This document shows positions 1 to 8,989 of a stretch of DNA of 64,000 nucleotides, in pieces. Each line of letters opens with the position of its first letter. The first letter of the stretch is position 1. This DNA comes from Caulobacteraceae bacterium (lineage in GTDB: Bacteria; Pseudomonadota; Alphaproteobacteria; Caulobacterales; Caulobacteraceae). The position numbers were made by a program, and so were the translations under genes. Below the pieces are notes generated by a model. It was not told the DNA's origin. It was given only the letters and a program-made list of their open reading frames with translations, and searched no databases. Where the stretch lies: the NCBI GenBank assembly GCA_030446805.1, contig JAUJMO010000001.1:194138-258137 (forward strand), written 5' to 3'.

Positions 1-89
1 GCGAAGAGGCCGGGGTGAGCCGGCGAAGGTGCGCGAGACCGCCTTCCAGGGAGGGTGCGCTGATACTCGCACGGGGCCGGGAAGGCAAG

Positions 90-479
90 CTACAGGGCGG
101 AGCGGACGTCCGTGCGTGGGAAATCCTCGCCCTTGTAGAGCAGGGGCAGATCTCCGGATCGGGCGAGAGCATAGGCGAAGCAGTCGCCGAGGTTCAGGTC
201 TGCGGGCGTACCTCGACCAAACCGCGCAAAAGCCGATGCCGCCGACCAGGCGTGCTCTTCGCTGGTCCCGACCACCTCGACTTCCAGGGCGGCGAGCAAG
301 GTTCGAAGCTCTTGCACGCCGGCTTGACCACGGCTCCTTTCAAGCCGGACGGCCGCCTCCCAAAGATTGACCGGCGACAGAAGCACACGGTCCACGGCCA
401 GCAGCTTCTCCCGATAGAGCGCGCCCTCCGGTTCATCCAGAGCGATGGCCAGCAGCGCAGACGCGTCGACGACGATCAA
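90..479 (-). CDS. vapC: VapC-type PIN-domain toxin
   Basis: Small PIN-domain ribonuclease of 129 residues, the usual VapC length. The acidic residues expected for the metal site are visible: D5 in the opening MIVVDAS, E41 in NLWEA, D99 in LNLGDCFAYALA and D119 near the C-terminus. Family knowledge: VapC toxins cut tRNA or rRNA and are held inactive by a bound VapB. Its start codon overlaps the stop of the upstream gene (ATGA, 476-479), so toxin is translated after antitoxin. The RNA target cannot be read from the sequence. Positions 1-89, between this stop and the window edge, show nothing I can assign. Confidence 0.88.
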   Translation of the reverse strand: MIVVDASALLAIALDEPEGALYREKLLAVDRVLLSPVNLWEAAVRLERSRGQAGVQELRTLLAALEVEVVGTSEEHAWSAASAFARFGRGTPADLNLGDCFAYALARSGDLPLLYKGEDFPRTDVRSAL

Positions 480-751
480 CGGCTGCTTTCCTTCGGCAGG
501 CCGTCCGGATCGTAGAGGTCGTGGTCGGTGGGCATCGGGCCGACGACGGGCAGGGCCTGGATGCGGGCGACCGTCGCCTTGACGGCGGCGCGTCGCGCCT
601 CGACCTCCGCTTCCGCCCGCGTTCGAAGACGACGCAATTCCCCGTCAACCGCTTCCGCCACCGTGTCGGTGACCGATTTGCCTTTGAGGATGGCGAGTTC
701 GCGCAGGTTGCGGACGACCTCGGGTCTGCGGATTTGGATGGGGCCGTTCAT
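476..751 (-). CDS. vapB: VapB-type antitoxin
   Basis: 91-residue protein upstream of and overlapping vapC by 4 nt. The N-terminus (IQIRRPEVVRNLRELA, then a helix with VTDTVAEAVDGEL) resembles the Rv0623/PSK-type VapB transcription factors, which repress their own operon and bind the toxin through a C-terminal tail. Here the tail carries the DHDLYDPDGLP stretch typical of that family. The middle is a charged helix rich in Arg, Glu and Ala. Assignment rests on this pattern and on the toxin partner. Confidence 0.82.
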   Translation of the reverse strand: MNGPIQIRRPEVVRNLRELAILKGKSVTDTVAEAVDGELRRLRTRAEAEVEARRAAVKATVARIQALPVVGPMPTDHDLYDPDGLPKESSR

Positions 752-836
752 GATGGCGCCAGTCTATCATGACGTCGCTTGCCGCAACAGACGCCTTCGC
801 CTAACCCGGCTGGGCTTGTCTTGGAGCCTCGCCACC

Positions 837-1778
837 ATGAGCCTCGCCTTCATCTTCCCCGGACAGGGCAGCCAAGCGGTCGGGATGGGGGCGGAACTGG
901 CCAAGGCGTTCCCGAGCGCGCGCGCGGTCTGGCAGGAGGTCGACGAGGCCGTGGGGCGCAACCTATTCCGGCTGATGTGCGACGGGCCCGAGGACCAGCT
1001 CACCCTGACGGAGAACGCCCAGCCGGCGCTGATGGCGGCCAGCATGGCCGTGGTCCGAGTGCTGGCCGAGGACTTCTCCATCGGCGTGGAGGGCGCGGCC
1101 TTTGTGGCGGGCCATTCTCTGGGCGAGTATTCGGCCCTGGCCGCGGCGGGGTCGCTGTCGCTGGCCGATACGGCGCGGCTGCTCAAGCTGCGCGGCCAGG
1201 CCATGCAGCGGGCCGTGCCCGTGGGGCAGGGCGCCATGGCCTCGTTGATCGGGCCCAAGGCGGACGTGGCCCTGGCCGAGCAGGCGGCGGCGGCGGGTTC
1301 GGCGGTGGGCGTCTGCGCGGTCGCCAACGACAACAACCCAGGCAATATCGTCATTTCCGGCGATCGGGCCGCCGTCGATCGAGCCATTGAGGCGGCCAAG
1401 GCGCTGGGCGCGCGCGCCATCCTGTTGAACGTTTCGGCGCCGTTCCACTGCCCCTTGATGCAGCCGGCCGCGGACGAGATGGCCGTAGCGCTGGCCGAGG
1501 CCGTCATCTCTGAGCCGGTCGCGTCCGTGGTGGCCAATGTGACGGCATGCCCGGTGCGCAACGTCGACTCGATCCGGAGCCAATTGGTGGAGCAGGTCAC
1601 AGGACGGGTGCGCTGGCGCGAAAGCGTGCAGTTCATGGCGACTGCGGGCGTGACGCGCTTCGTCGAGGTGGGCGCGGGCAAGGTGTTGACCGGCATGGTC
1701 AAGCGGATCGCGCCGGAAGCCGAAGGTGCGGCGCTGAACACGGTGGCCGAACTGGAAGCCTTTGCGCGCTCCATCTGA
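837..1778 (+). CDS. fabD: Malonyl-CoA:ACP transacylase FabD
   Basis: 313 residues, the normal FabD length. It moves the malonyl group from CoA to acyl carrier protein, the step that supplies extender units for fatty acid synthesis in the cytosol. The N-terminal FPGQGSQ motif, the nucleophile in GHSLGEYSA (S94) and the catalytic histidine in SAPFHCPLM (H204) are all present. The frame stays open upstream to 528, but homology begins at the ATG at 837, and the upstream part overlaps vapB on the other strand. First gene of the fab cluster; its TGA overlaps the ATG of the decayed rhomboid gene. Confidence 0.96.
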   Translation: MSLAFIFPGQGSQAVGMGAELAKAFPSARAVWQEVDEAVGRNLFRLMCDGPEDQLTLTENAQPALMAASMAVVRVLAEDFSIGVEGAAFVAGHSLGEYSALAAAGSLSLADTARLLKLRGQAMQRAVPVGQGAMASLIGPKADVALAEQAAAAGSAVGVCAVANDNNPGNIVISGDRAAVDRAIEAAKALGARAILLNVSAPFHCPLMQPAADEMAVALAEAVISEPVASVVANVTACPVRNVDSIRSQLVEQVTGRVRWRESVQFMATAGVTRFVEVGAGKVLTGMVKRIAPEAEGAALNTVAELEAFARSI

Positions 1779-2390
1779 TGCTTGTGCAATTCAGGCGGGC
1801 CCCGGCGGCCTGGGTCTGGGGCCTCAGTCGCAGACTTCGCTTTGGTGGCGGCGGACTTGGATCAGCCGCTCACGGCGACGCAGCATTCGCGGGATCTGAC
1901 GGCTTACGGCGTTTTCAAGGGGCGGGATCTTGAGGTCGGCGAAAGCTGGCGGCTACTGGCCTCCCAATGGCTTCACGTGAAGCCGAAACATATGCTGTTC
2001 AACGCGGTCATCATCACCATGGTCGGCGGAGCTTTGGAGAGCGGACTGGGTCTTTGGCGCTCCTCACGGTGGGCCTGATCGGGGGCGCTCTGGACCAGCT
2101 CGCGGGCGCCTGGCCTATCCTCACGCCTTCATATCCGGCGTCTCGCAGGCCTATCTGGCCCTATGCGGTGTTGCGCTCCTAACGTCGCCCCTCAGGCAGC
2201 GGGCTTGGTGGGTGGCGGTTCTGGGCGTAGTGGTCGCCGTCGGGCTCGACCTGTTCGGAGCAGCCATGGCGGCCTCAAAGCCGGCCACGTGGTCGGCTTC
2301 TTGACGGGAATCGCGGCAGGGCTGGCTCTCCGCTGGAGCCGTGCGGGCGGATCGCCCGACGGCGCTCGGCTTTCCGCACGATTTCGGTGA
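1778..2390 (+). pseudogene. Rhomboid-family intramembrane protease, frameshifted relic
   Basis: No single frame spans this interval, yet a coherent rhomboid protein can be read by changing frame four times. From an ATG overlapping the fabD stop (TGATG) comes MLVQFRRAPAAWV; then another frame gives GESWRLLASQWLH and HMLFNAVIITMVGGALE, the usual rhomboid TM1/TM2 region; then LLTVGLIGGALDQLAGAW; then HAFISGVSQAYLAL with the catalytic-serine type GVS motif; then GHVVGFLTGIAAG with the second catalytic histidine. The changes fall near 1825, 2045, 2113 and 2285. None of the pieces has a premature stop, so the decay looks recent. Working rhomboids cleave within membranes; this copy should make no functional protein. 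Confidence 0.75.
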
Positions 2391-2401
2391 GACTGCACAG
2401 C

Positions 2402-3142
2402 ATGTTCCATCTTCAAGGCAAAACGGCGCTGGTCACGGGCGCGACAGGGGGCATCGGAGGCGGGATCGCCCGCGCGCTGCACGCCCAGGGAGCCCATGTG
2501 GCGCTGTCCGGCACGCGCGAGCCGGTGCTCCGCGAACTGGCCGACCAGCTTGGCGAGCGGACCAGCGTGGCGGCGGCGAACCTGTCGGACTCCGCGGCCG
2601 TTGACGGCTTGGTGGCGCAGGCGGAGGCGGCTGCCGGCGCGCCCGTCGACATCCTGGTGGCCAATGCGGGGATCACGCGCGACGGCTTGTTGCTGCGCAT
2701 GAAGGACGAGGACTGGGAGCAGGTGCTCCGGGTCAATCTGGAGAGCTATTTCCGGCTGTCGCGCGCAGCGCTGAAAGGGATGATGAAGCGCCGGGCGGGG
2801 CGGATCATCGGCATCACCTCCGTGGTGGGCGTCACCGGCAATCCGGGGCAGGCCAATTATGCGGCCTCCAAGGCCGGCATGATCGGATTCAGCAAGTCCC
2901 TGGCGCAGGAGGTGGGCTCGCGCGGGGTGACGGTGAACTGCGTGGCGCCGGGCTTCATCGCCAGCCCCATGACGGACGCGCTGAACGAGGCGCAGCAGGG
3001 GGCCATCCTGGGCCGCATCCCGGCGGGGCGGTTGGGAAGCGGCGAGGAGATAGCGGCCGCGGTGGTCTATCTGGCGAGCGACGAGGCGGCCTATGTCACC
3101 GGGCAGACCCTGCATGTGAACGGCGGCATGGCCATGATCTGA
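2402..3142 (+). CDS. fabG: 3-oxoacyl-ACP reductase FabG
   Basis: 246-residue short-chain dehydrogenase that uses NADPH to reduce 3-oxoacyl-ACP. Shown by the glycine-rich cofactor motif [12 protein letters not shown] near residue 12, the NAG motif in [16 protein letters not shown], the catalytic serine in ITSVVG and the YAASK tyrosine-lysine pair, all in the order and spacing of FabG. A GTG at 2387 is in frame 15 nt upstream, but the ATG at 2402 matches the usual FabG N-terminus. It lies between fabD and acpP, broken from fabD only by the rhomboid relic. Confidence 0.95.
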   Translation: MFHLQGKTALVTGATGGIGGGIARALHAQGAHVALSGTREPVLRELADQLGERTSVAAANLSDSAAVDGLVAQAEAAAGAPVDILVANAGITRDGLLLRMKDEDWEQVLRVNLESYFRLSRAALKGMMKRRAGRIIGITSVVGVTGNPGQANYAASKAGMIGFSKSLAQEVGSRGVTVNCVAPGFIASPMTDALNEAQQGAILGRIPAGRLGSGEEIAAAVVYLASDEAAYVTGQTLHVNGGMAMI

Positions 3143-3174
3143 ACCTCCCCGTCAGAGCCAGGGGCCGTCCGGGG

Positions 3175-3180
3175 TTGACA
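3175..3180 (+). promoter_or_regulatory. Possible -35 element upstream of acpP
   Basis: A perfect TTGACA lies in the 113-nt gap between fabG and acpP. A matching -10 is not obvious in the GC-rich sequence 16-18 nt downstream, so this is only a candidate for the separate strong promoter that acyl carrier protein genes commonly have. Confidence 0.3.
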
Positions 3181-3255
3181 GGGCGCGCTGGGGCGGGAGA
3201 AGGCGGGTCCACCGAAACGGCGGCGCGCGGCGCCGGACAACAAAGAGAAGCAAAC

Positions 3256-3495
3256 ATGGCCGACACCCTGGAGCGCGTGCGCAAGATCGTCATCGAGCAC
3301 CTGGACGCCGATCCCGAGAAGGTGACGGACAAGGCCAGCTTCATCGACGACCTGGGCGCCGACAGCCTCGACAACGTCGAATTGGTGATGGCTTTCGAAG
3401 AGGAGTTCGACATCGAGATCCCTGACGACGCGGCCGAAACCATCCAGACGGTGGGCGACGCGGTGACCTTCATCGACGGCAAGCTGAACGCCTAA
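3256..3495 (+). CDS. acpP: Acyl carrier protein
   Basis: 79-residue acidic protein that carries growing acyl chains on a phosphopantetheine arm. The attachment site is the serine of [18 protein letters not shown], and the acidic helix II that follows is the surface recognised by Fab enzymes. The ATG at 3256 follows an AAAGAGAAG purine run that can serve as ribosome binding site and gives the standard ACP start ([12 protein letters not shown]). The frame is open further upstream to 3175 but that part is not ACP-like. It sits between fabG and fabF as in many bacteria. Confidence 0.97.
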   Translation: MADTLERVRKIVIEHLDADPEKVTDKASFIDDLGADSLDNVELVMAFEEEFDIEIPDDAAETIQTVGDAVTFIDGKLNA

Positions 3496-3503
3496 GCGTG
3501 TCC

Positions 3504-3610
3504 GCTCCCCACGCGGGAGCTGTCCGCGAAGCGGACCCAGGGGGCTTCCGGAGAGAACGGGGCCCCCTCCACCGTGCTTCGCACGGTTACCCCTCCCCCT
3601 GAGGGGGAGG
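3504..3610 (+). repeat. Row of four hairpins between acpP and fabF
   Basis: Four perfect inverted repeats lie end to end: GCTCCC/GGGAGC (3504-3509 with 3515-3520), GTCCGC/GCGGAC (3522-3527 with 3531-3536), ACCGTGC/GCACGGT (3571-3577 with 3581-3587) and CCTCCCCC/GGGGGAGG (3592-3599 with 3603-3610). Loops are 3-5 nt. No T-run follows any of them, so they are not classical terminators. Such mosaics resemble the repeated intergenic palindromes of Caulobacteraceae genomes; whether this one is repeated elsewhere cannot be seen from one window. Confidence 0.7.
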
Positions 3611-3629
3611 AGACTGTAAGGATCATCCC

Positions 3630-4913
3630 ATGCGTCGCGTTGTCGTCACCGGCCTGGGCCTGCTCACTCCGCTCGGAAACGGCGTCGATGTGAGCTGGCG
3701 GCGGCTGCTCGAGGGCCGGTCGGGCGCTGGTCCGATCACCGCGTTCGACGCATCCGAGATGGGCTGCCGCATAGCCTGCGAAGTGCCGCGCGTGGACGGC
3801 CGGGGCGGGGGCGGGTCGGATGTCGAGGGGGCGTTCGACCCTTCGGCCGTCATGGCGCCCAAGGAGCTGCGCAAGGTCGACGACGTCATCCTGTACGCCG
3901 TGGCAGCCGCCGACGAGGCGGTTCGCGACTCGGGCTGGGTTCCCCAGTCGGAGGAGGATCGCGAGCGCACGGGCGTGATCATCGGCTCGGGCATCGGGGG
4001 GCTCGGCACGATCGCGGCGACTACGCTGGAGCTCCACGAAAAGGGCCCTAGGCGGGTGAGTCCCTTCTTCATTCCCTCGGCCCTGACCAACCTCACCGCC
4101 GGACAGGTCTCCATCCGCCACGGGTTCAAGGGACCGAACCATTCAGTGGTGACCGCCTGCGCCACCGGCACCCACGCCGTAGGCGACGCCTCGCGGCTGA
4201 TCATGTTCGGCGACGCGGACGTCATGGTGGCCGGCGGTTCGGAAGCGGCGGTGGTCCCGCTGGGGATCGCCGGGTTCGTGGCCTGCCGAGCGCTCTCCAC
4301 CGGTTACAACGACCAACCTGAAAAGGCCTCCCGGCCCTACGACAAGGGGCGCGACGGCTTCGTCATGGGCGAGGGCGCGGGCATGCTGGTGCTTGAGGAA
4401 TACGAGCACGCCAAGGCGCGCGGGGCCAAGATCTACGCCGAGGTGAAGGGCTACGGCCTGTCCGGGGACGCGTATCACATCACCGCGCCCACGCCGGACG
4501 GCAACGGCGGCTTCCGCGCCATGCAGTCGGCGCTCAGGCACGCGGGCATGGCGCCGGCGGACATCGACTACATCAACGCCCACGGCACCTCGACCCAGTT
4601 GGGCGATGAGCTGGAGCTGGGCGCCGTCGAGCGGCTGCTGGGCAATGCGGCGGGCAAGGCCTCCATGAGTTCGACCAAGTCCGCCATCGGGCATCTCCTG
4701 GGCGCGGCGGGCGCGGTGGAGGCGGCCTTCACCTGCCTGGCCATCCGTGACCAGGTCGCGCCGCCGACCATCAACCTGGACGATCCGTCGGTGGCGACCG
4801 CGATCGATCTGGTTCCGCACAAGGCCAAGCCGATGCAGATCAGGGCGGCGCTGTCCAACAGCTTCGGCTTCGGCGGCACCAACGCTTCCCTGGTCTTCGC
4901 GCAGGTCCAGTGA
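3630..4913 (+). CDS. fabF: 3-oxoacyl-ACP synthase II FabF
   Basis: 427-residue condensing enzyme that elongates acyl-ACP with malonyl-ACP. The Cys-His-His triad is complete: C177 in [12 protein letters not shown]318 in [12 protein letters not shown] and H355 in [11 protein letters not shown], with the C-terminal [10 protein letters not shown] loop. Length and motif order fit FabF rather than FabB or FabH. The start follows a TAAGGATC ribosome binding site. Its TGA overlaps the GTG start of mltG (4910-4913), so the two are translationally coupled. Confidence 0.95.
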   Translation: MRRVVVTGLGLLTPLGNGVDVSWRRLLEGRSGAGPITAFDASEMGCRIACEVPRVDGRGGGGSDVEGAFDPSAVMAPKELRKVDDVILYAVAAADEAVRDSGWVPQSEEDRERTGVIIGSGIGGLGTIAATTLELHEKGPRRVSPFFIPSALTNLTAGQVSIRHGFKGPNHSVVTACATGTHAVGDASRLIMFGDADVMVAGGSEAAVVPLGIAGFVACRALSTGYNDQPEKASRPYDKGRDGFVMGEGAGMLVLEEYEHAKARGAKIYAEVKGYGLSGDAYHITAPTPDGNGGFRAMQSALRHAGMAPADIDYINAHGTSTQLGDELELGAVERLLGNAAGKASMSSTKSAIGHLLGAAGAVEAAFTCLAIRDQVAPPTINLDDPSVATAIDLVPHKAKPMQIRAALSNSFGFGGTNASLVFAQVQ

Positions 4914-5941
4914 GCGAGAGCTCCAAGAGGGGCCGGCGCGGCGCGGCCCGACTGGTTCTGGCGGGGGCGGTCGCCTTCGCCGTCGTGGCGGGGCTCTGGG
5001 CGGTCTACACCTACGCCGGGCCAGGGCCGCGGGCGGAGCAGGGCGAGATCACCAGCGTGGTGCTCCGGCGAGGCGCGGGGTCCTCCGAGATCGCGGCGGC
5101 CCTCGACGAGGCGGGTGCGGTGCGTTCGGCCACCCTGTTCAAGATCGCCGCACGCCTGACCGGCGCCGCGCCCGAGCTGAAGGCCGGGGAATACGAATTC
5201 GCGAGCGGCGCCTCCATGGCCTCGGTCTTGGACAAGATCCGGCGCGGCGAGGTGGTCCGCCACTTCGTGACCGTGCCGGAGGGCGTGACCTCCGCCCGCG
5301 TGGCCGCCATCTTGAGCGCCAACGACGTGCTCGAAGGCCCGGTGACCGCACCCAGGGAGGGCTCCGTCCTCCCTGAAACCTACGACATCCATCGGGGCGA
5401 GAAGCGCGCCATGGTGCTGGAGCGCATGACGAAGGCCCAGGACCGCCTGCGCGCCGAGCTCTGGCCCAAGCGTCAGTCCGGCTTGCCCGTGGACAGCTGG
5501 GAGGAAGCGGTGACCCTGGCCTCCATCGTGGAGAAGGAGACCGGCGTACCCAGCGAGCGCCCGCGTGTGGCGGCGGTGTTCGTGAACCGTCTCCGGCGGG
5601 GGATGAAGCTCGAATCGGACCCGACCATCATCTACGGCCTGAGCGGCGGAGAACCCCTCCTGGACGCTCAGGGGCGCCGTCGCGGTTTGCGCCGCTCGGA
5701 GCTGGAGCGGCCCAACCCCTATTCCACCTACCAGATCGCGGGCCTGCCGCCGACGCCGATCGCCAATCCAGGACGGGAATCGATCGCCGCCGTGCTGAAC
5801 CCGCCGGAGACCGACGAGCTGTTCTTCGTCGCCGACGGGACCGGCGGACACGTGTTCGCCCGGACGTTCCAGGAGCATCTCGCGAACGTCGCCAAATGGC
5901 GGGCCGTCGAGCGCAGCCGCGCCCAGGCCAAGGCGGGCTGA
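4910..5941 (+). CDS. mltG: Endolytic murein transglycosylase MltG
   Basis: 343-residue YceG-like protein. A single transmembrane helix (about residues 14-34) anchors it in the inner membrane with the catalytic domain in the periplasm. The YceG domain carries the signature ASIVEKET with the catalytic glutamate at E208, followed by FVNRLRRGMKLESDPT and the PNPYSTY motif. Family knowledge: MltG cleaves nascent glycan strands and helps set their length. GTG start overlapping fabF by 4 nt; its TGA overlaps the ATG of gmk by one base. Confidence 0.94.
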   Translation: MSESSKRGRRGAARLVLAGAVAFAVVAGLWAVYTYAGPGPRAEQGEITSVVLRRGAGSSEIAAALDEAGAVRSATLFKIAARLTGAAPELKAGEYEFASGASMASVLDKIRRGEVVRHFVTVPEGVTSARVAAILSANDVLEGPVTAPREGSVLPETYDIHRGEKRAMVLERMTKAQDRLRAELWPKRQSGLPVDSWEEAVTLASIVEKETGVPSERPRVAAVFVNRLRRGMKLESDPTIIYGLSGGEPLLDAQGRRRGLRRSELERPNPYSTYQIAGLPPTPIANPGRESIAAVLNPPETDELFFVADGTGGHVFARTFQEHLANVAKWRAVERSRAQAKAG

Positions 5942-6576
5942 TGGCCAGGGCGCCCCGTCGCGGGCTCATGCTGATCGTGTCCAGCCCCTCGGGAGCTGGC
6001 AAGACCTCCCTGTGCCGCCGTCTGTTGGCGGACACCGCCGAGCTGCATCTGTCGACTTCGGCGACGACGCGGGGGCCTCGCCCCGGCGAGCAGGACGGAC
6101 GCGAGTACCACTTCATCGACGACCCGACCTTCCAGGCCATGGTCGAACGCGGCGAGTTCCTGGAACACGCCCTGGTGCACGATCACGCATACGGCAGCCC
6201 CAAGGCGCCCGTCGAGGCCGCGCTCAGCGCCGGGCGCGACGTCCTGTTCGACATCGACTGGCAGGGCGCGCGCCGCCTGGCCCAGGCGGCTCCGGCCGAC
6301 GCCGTTCGCGTGTTCGTTTTGCCGCCCTCGATCGAAGAGCTGCGCCGAAGGCTTTATGCGCGCGCGCAGGACGAGGCGGCGGTGATCGAGCGGCGGGTGT
6401 CCCGCGCTCGCGACGAGATCGCCCACTGGGGTGAGTACGACTATGTCTTCGTCAACGACGACTTCGACCGCAGCTACGCCGAGCTGGCCCACATCTACCG
6501 CGGTGAGCGCGCGCGACGCGAGCGGAACATTTGGGTCACCGCCTTCGTCGATGGCCTGATGACCGAGGGCGGCTAG
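5941..6576 (+). CDS. gmk: Guanylate kinase
   Basis: 211 residues, standard Gmk size. Phosphorylates GMP to GDP with ATP. The P-loop is SSPSGAGKTSL (residues 14-24), followed by the GMP-binding region STSATTRGPRPGEQDGREYHF and the DIDWQGARRL stretch. The frame is open upstream to 5896, but the ATG at 5941 is the expected start and is coupled to mltG (TGATG). Last gene of the fab-mltG-gmk transcription unit as read here. Confidence 0.96.
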   Translation: MARAPRRGLMLIVSSPSGAGKTSLCRRLLADTAELHLSTSATTRGPRPGEQDGREYHFIDDPTFQAMVERGEFLEHALVHDHAYGSPKAPVEAALSAGRDVLFDIDWQGARRLAQAAPADAVRVFVLPPSIEELRRRLYARAQDEAAVIERRVSRARDEIAHWGEYDYVFVNDDFDRSYAELAHIYRGERARRERNIWVTAFVDGLMTEGG

Positions 6577-6666
6577 GCTAAGAGAGAGCTGGCACCTTGG
6601 CGCGCCGGCGCCGAACTGGCGTCAGCAGCGATCATCCGGAAAGCTCCTGAGAGGCTCGAACGCAGC

Positions 6667-8079
6667 ATGACCCCGCTTCGGCTTCTGAAGCATCTACGGG
6701 CTCAGCGGACGCCACATCCAGCCGCGATCAAGTCCGCAGCCGAGCCTTGGAGCCCTCCACCCGCCAACCCGCTGACGCTTGCGTTAGAGGAGGCGGCCCG
6801 CCGCCGCGACAAGGAAGAAACACCCATGCTTTTCGAGAGGGTGATGGGTACGCCAGGGCTGGGTGAGTTCGAACGCCTGGCTGCGGCGGTGACCTTGAAG
6901 GAGTGCCAGTTTCCCGAACTTGCCGAACGCTTGCTGCTCCAACTCCTGCGGGATCAGCCGAACTACCCCTACGCCCACTACGAGATCGGGGCCTCCCGCC
7001 GCTGGATGGGACGAACGGAGGAGGCCTTGCCGGCCTACCGCCGCGCGGTCGAGCTCGCACCCGACATCTTCGCCTTCCGCTTGGCTCTCGTGGAGGTGCT
7101 GCATGGTTTAGGGCGCCATGAGGAAGCCGACGCCCAAAGCGCGCTATTCCGACCGCAAACCACCAATGAGCGGGACCGCCTCGACTTGCTATGGTCCCTG
7201 GCCGAATACCTTCGAGTTTTCCCGAAAGCCTACGCCCGGACCGCCTTGGCGCAAGTTCGGACCGAGTACGACTGGATCGGGCCTCGTGAGGTCGCGGCGC
7301 GGATCGAAGCGGCGGTCAACAACGCTCGGCCCTTCTCCCTGATTCGCCTGGGAGACGGTGAAGGCGCTTTCGCCCGAATCAGCGACGCGGATGAAGCGCG
7401 GTTCGCCAGGCTATACGGCTGGATGCGCGCGGAGTGGGTCCGTTTCCTGTTCGGACCGGATTTCGACGCCGAAGCCAGCGGCTATGCGGACCTGACGCGT
7501 GGCCTGATGGCCGCCGCAACCGAGGCGGACGTTCTGGGCGTCCCTTATCCAAGCTGGGTGGAGCATGAGTACGCTCTAGTCAGTGGGCGCGGCATCCCCT
7601 GCCTGCTCAACGTTCACCGTGATCTTCTGATGCACCCACCCAGCCTGAGACCCGCCGTGTGCGACCAGCTTGTTCACGTCCATCTGCACAACGAAGGGCT
7701 TATCGAACCCGTCCTGCGCAAAGCCCGTGGCCTCACGATCATCTCCTGCCTCCCAGGTCTGGACGAGCTCATCCGCGGGCGCTTCAGCTTGGATGACGTC
7801 GAACTTCTGCCGGTGCCGAGCGAGTTCACCGCACCCCACCTGCGCGAGGCAAACCACAGAGGCGGAGAGGCCTTCCCGGCGGCCTACAAGCAGATCATGC
7901 GACAGTTGTCGCAGCCGCAAGGCGGTCGTGTCTTCATTGTTGCAGCTGGTACGCTCGGGAAGTTCTATGCGACCGCTATCAAGCGTCACGGCGGGATCGC
8001 GCTGGATCTCGGCTCCCTCGTCGACGGTTGGATGAGGCTTCCCAGCCGCCCCGACTACGACGGCAACCTGGCCCTGTGA
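6667..8079 (+). CDS. TPR protein with GT-D-type glycosyltransferase domain
   Basis: 470 residues in two parts. Residues about 80-165 look like tetratricopeptide repeats (YAHYEIGASRRWMGRTEEALPAYRRAVELAP). Residues about 222-455 match the GT-D fold (formerly DUF1792): an opening FSLIRLGDGEGAF with the acidic DGE motif at D230-E232, and the closing AGTLGKFYATAIKRHGGIALDLGSLVDGW, both hallmarks of that family. Family knowledge: GT-D enzymes transfer sugars to protein-linked glycans in streptococci; related domains occur in surface-polysaccharide loci. No partner glycan genes are adjacent, so substrate is unknown. Its GC content (about 63% in one stretch counted) is a little below its neighbours, and it separates the fab unit from a minus-strand core cluster. 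Confidence 0.72.
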   Translation: MTPLRLLKHLRAQRTPHPAAIKSAAEPWSPPPANPLTLALEEAARRRDKEETPMLFERVMGTPGLGEFERLAAAVTLKECQFPELAERLLLQLLRDQPNYPYAHYEIGASRRWMGRTEEALPAYRRAVELAPDIFAFRLALVEVLHGLGRHEEADAQSALFRPQTTNERDRLDLLWSLAEYLRVFPKAYARTALAQVRTEYDWIGPREVAARIEAAVNNARPFSLIRLGDGEGAFARISDADEARFARLYGWMRAEWVRFLFGPDFDAEASGYADLTRGLMAAATEADVLGVPYPSWVEHEYALVSGRGIPCLLNVHRDLLMHPPSLRPAVCDQLVHVHLHNEGLIEPVLRKARGLTIISCLPGLDELIRGRFSLDDVELLPVPSEFTAPHLREANHRGGEAFPAAYKQIMRQLSQPQGGRVFIVAAGTLGKFYATAIKRHGGIALDLGSLVDGWMRLPSRPDYDGNLAL

Positions 8080-8170
8080 CCGTGCGGATGCTCCAGGAGG
8101 GGGTTGGGGTGGCGGAAGCGGCGACAAGTTCGCCCGATCAGTTCGTCGCCGAGTTGGAGCCCTGCCCGAG

Positions 8171-8989
8171 TCAGAGCGCCGCCGCGAGGCGAAGGAAGCC
8201 GGCCACGTCGACCGTCTCCGCACGAACGGCGGGATCCACGCCCGCCGCACGGCAGAGATCCTCTCCGCCCAGAGGTTTGAGACTTGAGCGGAGCATCTTG
8301 CGACGCTGGCCGAACGCCGCCCCGGTGACGCGTTCGAGCCGCGCGAGTTCGGCTGGGGCAGGGCGATCCGCGCGCGGGTCCAGGCGCACCACGGCCGAGT
8401 CGACGCGGGGCGGCGGGGTGAAAGCGCGGGCCGGCAGGGTCATGACGATCTCCGCCCGGCTGACAGCGCCCGCGATGACCGCCAACCGCCCATAGGCCTC
8501 CGTGCCCGGTTCGGCCGTGATCCGTTCGGCCACCTCCTGCTGGAACATGAGGGTCAGGCTGGTCGGGGGATCGGGGCGGGTGAGCCACTTGATCAGCAAG
8601 GGCGTGCCGACATTGTAGGGCAGGTTGGCCACCACGCTCCAAGGCTCGGCCCCAGCCAGGGCGGCTTCATCCACATTCAGGGCGTCGGCCTCCACAACGA
8701 TCAATCGGCCCGCGCCGGCCTCGGCCAGCTCGTGCAGGAGCGGCAGGAAGCGGGGATCCTTTTCGACCGCCACCACCCGGGCCGCGTCGGTCTCCAGCAG
8801 GGCGCGGGTCAGGCCGCCGGGGCCCGGCCCCACCTCCAACACCGTCCGACCCGTCAGCGGGCCGGCCAGGCGGGCGATCTTGCGCGTGACGTTGAGGTCG
8901 AGCAGGAAATGCTGGCCGAAGCTCTTCTTGGCCGACAGTCCATGCGCATCGAGCGTCTCACGCAGGCTGGGAAGATCCTCCAGGTTCAA
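8171..8989 (-). CDS. rsmA: 16S rRNA dimethyladenosine transferase RsmA (KsgA)
   Basis: 272-residue SAM-dependent methyltransferase that dimethylates two adjacent adenines near the 3' end of 16S rRNA during 30S assembly. The N-terminal [10 protein letters not shown], the SAM motif [11 protein letters not shown] (51-61), the acidic VEKD motif and the catalytic NLPY (121-124) are all present. Its start overlaps the pdxA stop by 4 nt, giving the widespread surA-pdxA-rsmA order. Confidence 0.96.
   Translation of the reverse strand: MNLEDLPSLRETLDAHGLSAKKSFGQHFLLDLNVTRKIARLAGPLTGRTVLEVGPGPGGLTRALLETDAARVVAVEKDPRFLPLLHELAEAGAGRLIVVEADALNVDEAALAGAEPWSVVANLPYNVGTPLLIKWLTRPDPPTSLTLMFQQEVAERITAEPGTEAYGRLAVIAGAVSRAEIVMTLPARAFTPPPRVDSAVVRLDPRADRPAPAELARLERVTGAAFGQRRKMLRSSLKPLGGEDLCRAAGVDPAVRAETVDVAGFLRLAAAL

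Noticed and set aside
767-1789. 340-codon open frame on the minus strand across fabD
   Set aside because: Low-complexity Ser/Ala/Thr/Arg composition with no family likeness; it is the antisense shadow of a GC-rich gene.
1778-2390. Programmed frameshifting to make a full rhomboid protein
   Set aside because: Four separate shifts would be needed and no slippery heptamer is evident at the change points; decay is simpler.
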